Under the pieces are notes generated by a model. It searched no databases and was not told where the DNA came from. It worked only from the letters and a program-made list of their open reading frames with translations. From JAXLQL01 sp046331625 (lineage in GTDB: Bacteria > Acidobacteriota > Terriglobia > Bryobacterales > Bryobacteraceae): a stretch of 32,828 nucleotides of DNA. Shown piece by piece: positions 7,782 to 15,753 of this stretch (its first letter is position 1; each line of letters starts with the position of its first letter). The translations under genes were made by a program, and so were the position numbers. Where the stretch lies: NCBI GenBank assembly GCA_046331625.1, contig JAXLQL010000050.1:1-32828 (forward strand). The letters run 5' to 3'.

Positions 7782-8636
7782 CTATCTCGAGCGGGCGGTG
7801 ATGTTTGCCAACACCTCGTCGCCCGCGAGCAGAAACTCGGCGCCTGACTCTAGAAACCTCGAGACGAGCATCCCGGTTGATTTGCGCCGTTCGATCGCGG
7901 TCATGGGGTACAGGCTCTTCATGTACGCTTCCCAGTCGAGGTGAATGAGGCGGATCGATTCCTTCTGGCACCACTCCTTCTTGTACTCGTCCCTCTTTCG
8001 AACATCGTGCTTCGTCCGATAGATGTCGGAATAGTGGGCCGGGCCCTGGACCTCGATCGCCAAGCTCAGGGTTGGCACCTCGAGATCGAGTTCGAGCCAC
8101 TTGCCCGTGTCTGGATTCGGAATCCGACGATGGCCATGATTAACGGCATGCCCCGGAAATGCTGCCCGCAGATCGTCCTTCAGCAAGAACTCGGCGGTTG
8201 AGCGGCTCGCAGGCCGATGCTCTCCAGAGAAAACCGGCGATGCCACCCGCTCAAAGTAGGGGTTGAGGAGTTCACAAGCAGTGTCGCCTCCGATCCTTTC
8301 GAGCCCGAATGTCGGCCAACGGTTCTGAAGCCTCATCCCGAGCTGTTTGTGGTCAGCGGTTACTTCGAAGTAGCGTGAAAGGCGAAACTCGATCTCGACG
8401 TTGGCAGGAGTAATTGTCAAGTTCACCAGCCATACGTCCGGCCGTGCAGGAAAGGCGACGTACCAGCACGTGTTCTTCACACCCTTTGACTTGTATTGGA
8501 CGCGTGGCACGAACACTTGTGGCAGACGTGTCAGAAGGGTTTCTGCCTGCCGCGCGGAATTCTCCAGCGCAGGGTGGTTAATGAAATCGCGCAACGGCCG
8601 GTCCGGATGCTGGCCAGGATAGTGATGTTCCGCCAT
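7782..8636 (-). CDS. putative PD-(D/E)XK-type (Vsr/DUF559-like) nuclease protein
   Basis: 284 residues, no signal peptide. The C-terminal third has LELDLEVPTLSLAIEVQG (about 181-198) followed by HYSD, then a K/R-rich helix ending in EWCQKESIRLIHLDWEAY. This is the pattern of Vsr/DUF559-type endonucleases, where D184 and E195-x-Q197 would be the metal ligands and Gln replaces the usual Lys or Asp. The N-terminal 150 residues contain a beta-rich segment (CWYVAFPARPDVWLVNLTI) that may bind DNA or a partner. An AGGA ribosome binding site precedes the ATG at 8636. It lies between two genes of the PKDMQ(E/D)G-repeat family on the same strand, suggesting one operon. Target unknown. Confidence 0.7.
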   Translation of the reverse strand: MAEHHYPGQHPDRPLRDFINHPALENSARQAETLLTRLPQVFVPRVQYKSKGVKNTCWYVAFPARPDVWLVNLTITPANVEIEFRLSRYFEVTADHKQLGMRLQNRWPTFGLERIGGDTACELLNPYFERVASPVFSGEHRPASRSTAEFLLKDDLRAAFPGHAVNHGHRRIPNPDTGKWLELDLEVPTLSLAIEVQGPAHYSDIYRTKHDVRKRDEYKKEWCQKESIRLIHLDWEAYMKSLYPMTAIERRKSTGMLVSRFLESGAEFLLAGDEVLANITARSR

Positions 8637-8690
8637 GATCCTGGCATCGGATCGCGCTGCGAAATCCTGTAGGGCGGATTGCCTGTCGGT

Positions 8691-9050
8691 CTATCCTCCG
8701 AAGTCGCGATCCGCGCCCTCTTGCATGTCTTTGGGGAGATCGGTCCGGAGAAGGTTGCCTTTGTTGTCGGTGATCCCGAGTCGCTCGGCCTCATCCGCGG
8801 CAGCCCTGGCGCGTTCGCCTGCCGCCAGCAGGTGAGCATCGAATCGCGGCGCGTTTGCCCTCACCGCTGTCTCCAAGCCGGTGCCGTCCTGCATGTCTTT
8901 GGGGAGGTCCTCCCGCAGAAGGTTACCTGTGCTGTCCGTAACACCCAGGCGCACAGACTCCTCGGCCGCGGCTCTGTTCCGCGCCCCCGCCGCCTGGACC
9001 TGCTCCTCAAACCTCGACTTCGGCACCACCCTCGTCTGTTCAGTCGCCAC
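8691..9050 (-). CDS. small protein with two PKDMQ(E/D)G repeats, unknown family
   Basis: 119 residues from a GTG at 9050, chosen because it lines up with the ATG of the related copy at 7720; an earlier TTG at 9092 is the alternative. The protein is two tandem copies of a unit of about 45 residues: RFEEQVQAAGARNRAAAEES..LG.TDS.GNLLREDLPKDMQDG and RFDAHLLAAGERARAAADEA..LG.TDN.GNLLRTDLPKDMQEG. Each unit is an alanine-rich, probably helical segment followed by a short strand-turn and the fixed PKDMQ(E/D)G end. It is hydrophilic, with no membrane segment or cysteine cluster. It stands upstream of the nuclease-like gene. I do not recognise the family. Confidence 0.65.
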   Translation of the reverse strand: MATEQTRVVPKSRFEEQVQAAGARNRAAAEESVRLGVTDSTGNLLREDLPKDMQDGTGLETAVRANAPRFDAHLLAAGERARAAADEAERLGITDNKGNLLRTDLPKDMQEGADRDFGG

Positions 9051-9074
9051 GTCTTCATTGTAGTGACCCGGCAG

Positions 9075-9104
9075 TTGACACACCCTCCGCAAAAACGATA
9101 TCGT
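9075..9104 (+). promoter_or_regulatory. sigma-70-like promoter for DUF1552 gene
   Basis: A perfect -35 TTGACA at 9075-9080 and a weak -10 TATCGT at 9099-9104 are separated by 18 bases. The start codon of the DUF1552 gene is 39 bases downstream. The site lies between the divergent repeat gene and the DUF1552 gene. Confidence 0.5.
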
Positions 9105-9142
9105 CCAGTCAGGTACCCCAGTTCAGCCCGGGAGGTCGCACC

Positions 9143-10486
9143 GTGTTCCTCACTCGTAAGGCGTTGCCGCGCCGCACGTTCTTGAATGGCTTGCGCGCCA
9201 CCGTCGCGCTCCCTCTCCTCGACGCCATGGTCCCCGCCATGACCGCGCTCGCAGCAACCCCAGCCACCCCCGTCCGCCGGCTCGGATTCGTCTACATCCC
9301 CATGGGCGCCAACATCGAGCACTGGACCCCCAAAGGCTCCGGCGCGCTCGGCGAATTGTCTCCTTCGCTGAAGTCGCTCGAAAGTGTGAAGCCACACCTC
9401 AACGTCTTCACCAATCTCGAACTCAAGAACGCCTATCCCGGCACGCACGCCACTTCGAACGCTGGCTTCCTCAGCGCCGCCACCGCCAAGTGGACCGAAA
9501 GCAGCGACTACTTTCTCGCCACCACCGCAGACCAAATCGCCGCCAAGCAAGTGGGCCAAGCCACGCGCCTGCCATCGCTCGAGCTCGCCATGGATCTGCT
9601 CACCACGGTGGGCCAGTGCGACAACGGCTACGCGTGCGTCTATCAGAACAATCTCTCGTGGTCATCGCCCACCTCGCCGCTTCCCGCCGAAGCGCATCCG
9701 CGCGTCGCCTTCGAGCGGCTGTTCGGCGATGGCGGAAGCGCGGCTGACCGGCTCGCCGAACTTCGCAAGGACTCGAGCCTGCTCGACTGGGTGAAAGACG
9801 ACATCTCGCGTTTGCAGAAGAAGCTCGGCAACGCGGACCGCTCGCGCGTCTCGCAGTACCTCGATACCGTGCGCGAAGTGGAGCGCCGCATCCAGAAAGC
9901 CGAGTCTGCCACCAACGATACGGCCCTCCCCGATCTCGACCGGCCCGTCGGCGTTCCCGCCGCCTATGCCGATCACGCCAAGCTGATGTTCGATCTGCAA
10001 GTGCTGGCGCTGCAGGGCGACGTTACCCGGGTGATCACGTTCCAGTTGGCGCGCGAGACCAGCACGCGCACGTATCCCGAAATCGGCGTGCCCGACGCGC
10101 ATCACCCCACCACGCACCATCGCGGAGATCGCGAGAAGATGGCCAAGGTGGCGAAGATCAACGCCTTCCATGTGTCGCTGTTCGCCTACTTCCTCGAGAA
10201 ATTGAAGGCGACCAAAGAAGGCAACGGCACCCTGCTCGATCACTCGCTCTACCTTTATGGAAGCGGCATGGGCAACCCCGACGTGCACGATCACACGAAC
10301 CTGCCGATTCTGGTAGCGGGCGGTGGAGCGGGAAGCGTGAAGGGCGGCCGGCATATTCGATACGACAAGCCCACGCCGCTCGCCAATCTCCATCTCACGC
10401 TGCTCGACAAGGTGGGCGTGAAGATCGATTCGTTCGGCGACAGCACGGGCAAGATGACCGAGCTCGATCAGCCGCTTTCCCTGTGA
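9143..10486 (+). CDS. DUF1552 protein, Tat-exported
   Basis: 447 residues from a GTG preceded by GGGAGGT. The N-terminus has a twin-arginine motif (PRRTFLNG) and a short hydrophobic stretch, so it is probably exported folded by Tat. The body matches the DUF1552 family: FVYIPMGANIEHWTP, TNLELKNAYPGTHA, a long helix KDDISRLQKKLGNADRSRV with VREVERRIQ, and the C-terminal LYLYGSGMGNPDVHDH and PILVAGGGAG. The family is abundant in planctomycetes and Solibacter-like acidobacteria and usually sits beside a cytochrome-containing DUF1592-type protein; none is present here. The broken ankyrin gene starts in the stop codon (TGATG). Biochemical role unknown. Confidence 0.9.
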   Translation: MFLTRKALPRRTFLNGLRATVALPLLDAMVPAMTALAATPATPVRRLGFVYIPMGANIEHWTPKGSGALGELSPSLKSLESVKPHLNVFTNLELKNAYPGTHATSNAGFLSAATAKWTESSDYFLATTADQIAAKQVGQATRLPSLELAMDLLTTVGQCDNGYACVYQNNLSWSSPTSPLPAEAHPRVAFERLFGDGGSAADRLAELRKDSSLLDWVKDDISRLQKKLGNADRSRVSQYLDTVREVERRIQKAESATNDTALPDLDRPVGVPAAYADHAKLMFDLQVLALQGDVTRVITFQLARETSTRTYPEIGVPDAHHPTTHHRGDREKMAKVAKINAFHVSLFAYFLEKLKATKEGNGTLLDHSLYLYGSGMGNPDVHDHTNLPILVAGGGAGSVKGGRHIRYDKPTPLANLHLTLLDKVGVKIDSFGDSTGKMTELDQPLSL

Positions 10487-11780
10487 TGCGCGCGCTTCTG
10501 CTCAGCACGGCAATCCTGTTCGGCTGAACACGATGCAGCGAACTGCTGCACGATGCCGTGTATCGCGATGCTTGCCGCGGCGCGCAAGCTCGTGGCCGGT
10601 GGGGCGGATCCCGCCGCCAATCGCCACTCCGCTTTCGCTCGCTTGCACCAACGGCAACGCCGCGATGATCGAAATGCTGCTCGCGGCGGGTGCCGACCCG
10701 AACCGCGGCGCTGCCGGGCGGTGAGACTCCGCTGATGACCGCTGCGCGCACGGGGCCGTGAAGGCGCGAAGCGCGGTGCGAACATCAATGCGAAGAAGTC
10801 CGGCGACGGGCTCGAGGCTACGCTGGTCGAGACATCGAATTCGGGATTCCAAGGGCCGGATTCACCGCGTTCCTGTTCGCCTTCGCGAAGGCCGCTCGAT
10901 GCGTCAAGTCGTCCTGGAAGTCGGGGACCAGTCCAACGAAGCCATCGAGCGCGATGGATGGCGCCAGCCGCCGCGCGACGCAAGGCCGCGGTTGGCCGCG
11001 CATCGGACCAGCGCGCTTGTGCTCGCGGGTGACGAATGCGCATTTCGTCCTCGCCGCGACTTGCTCGATGCGGGTGCCGATCCGAACGCCGCGGCTACTG
11101 GATACACGGCGCTGCACGTGATTCCCACGGTGCGGAAGCCCGGCGTGGGCGACAATGATCCGGCGCCGTATGGATCCGGCAAACTGAACAGCCTCGATAT
11201 GGTGAAGAAGCTGGTGGCCAAGGGTGCGAACATCAACGCTCGCATGACCAAGCGCGTGAACTTCGGCTTGACCGCCATCAACACGAACGGCGCCACGCCG
11301 TTCTTTCTCGCCGCGCGCACAGCCGACGCGGAACTGATGCGGTTGCTCGCGTCGCTCGGAGCGGACCCGAAAATTCCCAACGAGAACAACTCGACGCCGT
11401 TGATCGCGGCCGCGGGATTGGGCACTCGCTCGCCGGGCGAAGATTCGGGCACCGAGCCCGAGGTGATGGAAGCCGTGCAAGTGGCGCTCGAACTCGGCAA
11501 CGATATCGATGCCGTGGACGACAACGGAGAGACTGCGATGCACGGCGCGGCCTACAAGAATCTTCCCGCCGTGGTGGAGCTACTGGCCGCCAAAGGCGCG
11601 AAGATTTCGGTGTGGAACAAGAAGAACCGCTTCGGCTGGACGCCGCTTACTATCGCCGAGGGATACCGGTTCGGCAACTACAAGCCGTCGCCGCCCACGA
11701 TCGCCGCTTTTCACAAGGTGATGCTGGCGGCGGGCGTGACTCCAATGGAGACGCCGGAGTCCGAGCGAAAAGGCCGATAG
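10486..11780 (+). pseudogene. ankyrin-repeat protein gene disrupted by multiple frameshifts
   Basis: A signal-peptide-like start (MRALLLSTAILFG) begins in the stop codon of the DUF1552 gene and hits TGA at 10525. Recognisable ankyrin pieces then appear in changing frames: ELLHDAVYRDA (from 10540), ARKLVAGGADPAANRHS (from 10580), TPLSLACTNGNAAMIEMLL (from 10626), GGETPLMTAARTG (from 10717), GANINAK (from 10775), GFTAFLFA (from 10858), and, further on, REGR, SALVLA, NAHFVLAA. From about 11065 one frame stays open to 11780 (LLDAGADPN.., KKLVAKGANINAR, RLLASLGADPKIPNEN, VVELLAAKGAKI). At least seven frame changes within about 600 bases mark a decayed gene; the intact C-terminal part might still be expressed. 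Exported ankyrin proteins often accompany DUF1552 in this lineage. Confidence 0.85.
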
Positions 11781-11800
11781 CGTCTACTCGCCGAAGGCCG

Positions 11801-11826
11801 CCGTCATACTGCGCCGTCATACTGCG
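11801..11826 (+). repeat. two tandem copies of a 13-bp unit
   Basis: CCGTCATACTGCG occurs twice back to back, ending two bases before the -35 element of the receptor promoter. It may be an operator or simply a replication-slippage duplication. Confidence 0.6.
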
Positions 11827-11827
11827 A

Positions 11828-11857
11828 TTGTCCTTGGCCTTCGCGATCGTATACAAT
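11828..11857 (+). promoter_or_regulatory. sigma-70-like promoter for TonB-dependent receptor
   Basis: TTGTCC at 11828-11833 and TACAAT at 11852-11857 are 18 bases apart. About 125 bases of leader separate the -10 from the receptor start codon. I recognise no riboswitch in the leader. Confidence 0.5.
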
Positions 11858-11982
11858 ACTGGCATCATCTAGCATCGACAGGTGCTGACTGGGGAGGCCC
11901 AAATCGCTCATCTAGCCGACGGAGCGTAGCTTTGGCCAGTCTCAGGTGCAGGTGCGCAATCTCAAGATTCAGGGGTTCAACG

Positions 11983-14900
11983 ATGATTCGAAGTTGGAAC
12001 AAGACGGTTGCTCTATTTGTGCCGCTCGCTGTGCTCGGCACAGCGCCCCACTTGCTGGCACAGAGCGGTGCCGGTACCATCCAGGGGACTGTCCAGGATG
12101 CAACGTCCTCGGCGATTCCGGCCGCCTCCGTTCAGGCGTTCAATCAGGCGACGGGCGTCGCCATCGAGACCACGTCAAACGCAAATGGTTTTTACGCCAT
12201 CAAGGGCTTGACTGCGGGCACCTATAAGGTGAGCTTCAGCGCACCGGGCATGAAGACGTCGGAGAACAACGTCACGCTGCAAAACGGACAGGTGCTGGTG
12301 CTGAACCGGCAACTGTCGATCGGCGAAGTGTCGGAAAAAGTGACGGTGAGCGGAGAGACGATCCAGCTTGCCACCTATGACAGCGGAACGGTGAACACGC
12401 AACTCGATGCTTCCCGCATCGCGCAACTTCCTCAGAACGGCCGGAACGTTCTCGGCTTGGCGCAGAACACGGTTCCCGGTATGGAAGGCGGTGGCACGCG
12501 CGTCAATGGACTGATGGGCGAAGCGATGGAATATTCGCAAGACGGCGCCCCGATGACCAATCGCAACTTCGGGAGCGCCGGAAACACGGCGCAATCGACG
12601 CTGCCCGATCCGGACGCGGTACAGGAGATGCGATTCGAAACGCTGAATTCCAGTGCTCAGTTCGCAACGCCCGCAACGGTGCTTTTGACAACCAAGTCGG
12701 GAACGAACCAGGTCCACGGCTCCTTGTTCGAGACGGCGCGCAATAACTACTTCGGCATCGCGAAAGCCCGGCAGGACCCGGCGAATCTCGTTGCCCCGAA
12801 GCTCATCCGCAACGAATTCGGCGGCTCGGTTGGCGGACCAATCTATATCCCGAAAGTCTATGACGGCCGGAACCGGACGTTCTTTTTCTTCGCCTATGAA
12901 CGCTTCTCGCTGCGGTCAGCCGCGCAGCAGTTGATGAAAGTGCCTACCATGGCCATGCGGGGCGGCGACTTCAGCGGACTGGTCAACAGCGCCGGTGTCC
13001 TGCAGCAACTCTACGATCCCAACACGACACAGAGTGCGGCAGGCCAATATGCGCGCCTCCCATTTGCCAACAACCAGATCCCGATCGGCCGCATCAGCCC
13101 GCTGGCGAAGACGCTGTTGGCCGCCACGCCTACCCCGACCTCGGCGGATAACCCGATGGTCAACTTCAATTTGACCGGGCAGAATCCGACGACCCAGACC
13201 GTGCCGAACTACACGGTTCGACTGGACCACGTCTTCAATGAAAAGAATCGCGTCTACTACCGCTTCACCGACATCAGGCAGCAACAGCAGGCGCTACGCA
13301 ACTACCCGATCGCCTCGCCCGCGAATATCGAGACGTCTGAATTGAAGGAAGGGTCCACGGGCTACCAGGCCATTCCGGTGCAGACCATCAGCGGAGCGCT
13401 CGGTTACTCCAAGACGTTCTCGCCGACCTTCTTCTCCGAGACGGTTCTCAGCATGCAGTGGCAGCGCATGTACGTGCAGGGTCCGGATCGCTCGCTCCTC
13501 AACTTCGAAAAGCAGTTCGGCCTGCCGAACAATCTCGGCAATCCCGGGTTCCCGGACATCGGAGCCAACCTCTTCATGCCTTACGGCGGGTCGCAGTGGT
13601 ACTACGGCATGAGCCAGCGCGTGTCGACCATCGACGAGAACCTGAACAAGATCTGGGGCAAGCATCAGCTTGCGTTTGGAATCCGGTTCCGGCACGAGCG
13701 ATTCGCCTACTTGTCGGATCGTTCGCCGGACCAGATCGCCTACACGAACCAGGCGACGGGCATCTATGATCCGACCACCGGAGCGAACTACGGCGTTCGG
13801 GCAAACACTGGCGATCCGAATGCCGACTTCTTCCTCGGGGCGGGCGCGAGTTTCAGCCAAAGGCGGAATGCTCCGTTCAACATCTGCTCCCTGAGAGAGT
13901 ACGACTCCTACATCCAGGACAATTGGCGTGTGTCCTCGCGTCTGACCTTGAACCTCGGGCTTCGCTGGGAAGCGCACAACGCGCCCCGGGCAGCCAACGA
14001 CTACATGGTCGCCTTCGATATCAAGAACGCCGCGCTGGCGCTGCCTCGTCCGCTGGATTACTACGTGAACAACGGGCTGACCACCAACGCGCTGCTCACC
14101 AATCTCAGGAATCTGGGCGTGAAGTTCGAAACGCTGCAGGAGGGCGGTTTGCCGTCGCGGGGTATCGCGGGCGCGAATGCGAACTTACTGCCGCGCGTCG
14201 GTTTCGCCTATTCCCCCGGGTTCGGACGCGGAGGAACGGTTCTGCGGGGCGGCTACGGTGTGTACATCTATCCGGTCCCTGTGCGGAACTCGATCCGCTA
14301 CCTGACGGCGAGTTATCCGTTCACGGCGGCCTATTCGCAGAGCTATACTTCCGCTGCGCAGGCGCCGGATGGTCTGCCGAATTTGCTGCTGCGCAGCCCC
14401 TTGACAGTCGTCACGGGCACCAACACGGCCAACGTGGTCAACACGGAATCCACCACCGCCCTTTTGCCGGGCATCGGTCCCGGAACGGTGGCCGCCGCGG
14501 ATTATCCGCCAGCGCGCGTACAGGAGGCAAACTTCACGATCGAGCAGCCGCTGAAAGACGGCTCGGTCTTCCGCGTTTCGTACGTGTTTACCCACGGCGA
14601 ACATCTCGATCAGAACTATCAGATCAACGACGCGCCATCCGCCTACGTCTGGCAGGCAAAGACGGGAACCACGCCACCCACCGGCACCTTCGCTGGCGTC
14701 GCCACCCGGCCCTACAACAAAACAACGTGGGGCGGCATCACGGAGTCCACCAAGTACGGATTCTCCAACGACAGTGCACTGCAGTTCAACTATCAGCGGC
14801 CCTATCGGCGTGGATTCGGCTACCAGGCCTTCTACGTCTACTCGAGGGCGTTCCGCGTCGGTGGCAACACGTTCCGCGACAACATTCTCTATCCGGCCGA

Positions 14901-15693
14901 GCTCTACGCGCCGGGCGCGATTCCGCAAGGCATGAATGTCGGCACCCAATTCGAGCCGAGCCGGGAATTCAACCGCTGGCAGAACTACCGCGCCGACACG
15001 GCAATTCCGTTGCACCGCGTATCGTTCAACGGGCTTGTGGATGTGCCGTTCGGCAAGGGACGCCGCTTCCTGAAGAACAGCAACCGTTTGCTCGACGCCG
15101 TCCTCGGCGGCTACCAGATCGCGTTCACCGGCACGGTGGTGTCGCAGGCATTCCAGGTGGCCACGGGCAACTTCGGCGCAACCAGCCCGGTCAAGCTATA
15201 CAAGAGCAGCGTTCCGGTTACGGACTGCCGGTCTGGCGTGTGCCGCCCTTCGTACATGTGGTTCAACGGCTATCTCGCGCCGACCGTGATCAACGCGACC
15301 ACGCGTGGCGTGCAGGGCGTTCCTTCCGACTACGTGCCGTATCTGGCTCCGATCAACAATACTCCCGGCGCACCGAACTTCGGCAACAACAACGTGTCGC
15401 AGACCTTGGCGAACGGCCAGCAGGTGACCGTTCCCTTCTCGCCGGGCCCCGCCGGCGTGCAACCGTACAACGCGTTGATACTCCAGGGTCCCAAGAACTT
15501 CCAGACGAACCTGTCGCTGTACAAGGAGTTCGGGATCACCGAGCGCGTCAAGCTGCGCTTCAATGTGGACGCCTTCAATGCGTTCAACATACAGGGTCTG
15601 GTGAACCCCAACTCGTCCGATGGAATTCAGTCTCTGCAGCAGTCCTACTGGACCCCGCGGCAGATTCAGTTCACTTACCGCTTGTCGTTCTAA
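11983..15693 (+). CDS. TonB-dependent receptor with carboxypeptidase-regulatory domain (Oar-like)
   Basis: 1236 residues from the ATG at 11983 (AGGGG upstream); longer upstream starts lack a signal peptide. Residues 1-27 are a signal peptide ending HLLAQ. A CarboxypepD_reg-like Ig domain follows (GTIQGTVQDATSSAIPAASV ... GFYAIKGLTAGTYKVSFSA), then a plug-like region with LPQNGRNVLGLAQNTVPG. The remainder is rich in aromatic beta strands typical of an outer-membrane barrel, finishing with PRQIQFTYRLSF, whose terminal Phe is the usual BAM recognition residue. The family imports large substrates, often oligosaccharides or peptides, or acts in adhesion. No SusD partner is adjacent, which fits the acidobacterial Oar-like group. 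Substrate unknown. Confidence 0.93.
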   Translation: MIRSWNKTVALFVPLAVLGTAPHLLAQSGAGTIQGTVQDATSSAIPAASVQAFNQATGVAIETTSNANGFYAIKGLTAGTYKVSFSAPGMKTSENNVTLQNGQVLVLNRQLSIGEVSEKVTVSGETIQLATYDSGTVNTQLDASRIAQLPQNGRNVLGLAQNTVPGMEGGGTRVNGLMGEAMEYSQDGAPMTNRNFGSAGNTAQSTLPDPDAVQEMRFETLNSSAQFATPATVLLTTKSGTNQVHGSLFETARNNYFGIAKARQDPANLVAPKLIRNEFGGSVGGPIYIPKVYDGRNRTFFFFAYERFSLRSAAQQLMKVPTMAMRGGDFSGLVNSAGVLQQLYDPNTTQSAAGQYARLPFANNQIPIGRISPLAKTLLAATPTPTSADNPMVNFNLTGQNPTTQTVPNYTVRLDHVFNEKNRVYYRFTDIRQQQQALRNYPIASPANIETSELKEGSTGYQAIPVQTISGALGYSKTFSPTFFSETVLSMQWQRMYVQGPDRSLLNFEKQFGLPNNLGNPGFPDIGANLFMPYGGSQWYYGMSQRVSTIDENLNKIWGKHQLAFGIRFRHERFAYLSDRSPDQIAYTNQATGIYDPTTGANYGVRANTGDPNADFFLGAGASFSQRRNAPFNICSLREYDSYIQDNWRVSSRLTLNLGLRWEAHNAPRAANDYMVAFDIKNAALALPRPLDYYVNNGLTTNALLTNLRNLGVKFETLQEGGLPSRGIAGANANLLPRVGFAYSPGFGRGGTVLRGGYGVYIYPVPVRNSIRYLTASYPFTAAYSQSYTSAAQAPDGLPNLLLRSPLTVVTGTNTANVVNTESTTALLPGIGPGTVAAADYPPARVQEANFTIEQPLKDGSVFRVSYVFTHGEHLDQNYQINDAPSAYVWQAKTGTTPPTGTFAGVATRPYNKTTWGGITESTKYGFSNDSALQFNYQRPYRRGFGYQAFYVYSRAFRVGGNTFRDNILYPAELYAPGAIPQGMNVGTQFEPSREFNRWQNYRADTAIPLHRVSFNGLVDVPFGKGRRFLKNSNRLLDAVLGGYQIAFTGTVVSQAFQVATGNFGATSPVKLYKSSVPVTDCRSGVCRPSYMWFNGYLAPTVINATTRGVQGVPSDYVPYLAPINNTPGAPNFGNNNVSQTLANGQQVTVPFSPGPAGVQPYNALILQGPKNFQTNLSLYKEFGITERVKLRFNVDAFNAFNIQGLVNPNSSDGIQSLQQSYWTPRQIQFTYRLSF

Positions 15694-15715
15694 GCGGCGC
15701 ACTCAAGCGTGGAAG

Positions 15716-15749
15716 GGGCGGTCTGTGGATGACACAGGCCGCCCTTTTT
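15716..15749 (+). terminator. rho-independent terminator of receptor gene
   Basis: A 12-bp stem (GGGCGGTCTGTG / CACAGGCCGCCC, one G-T wobble) with a five-base loop is followed directly by TTTTT, 23 bases after the receptor stop codon. It also separates the receptor from the convergent cytochrome gene. Confidence 0.85.
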
Positions 15750-15753
15750 CCTT

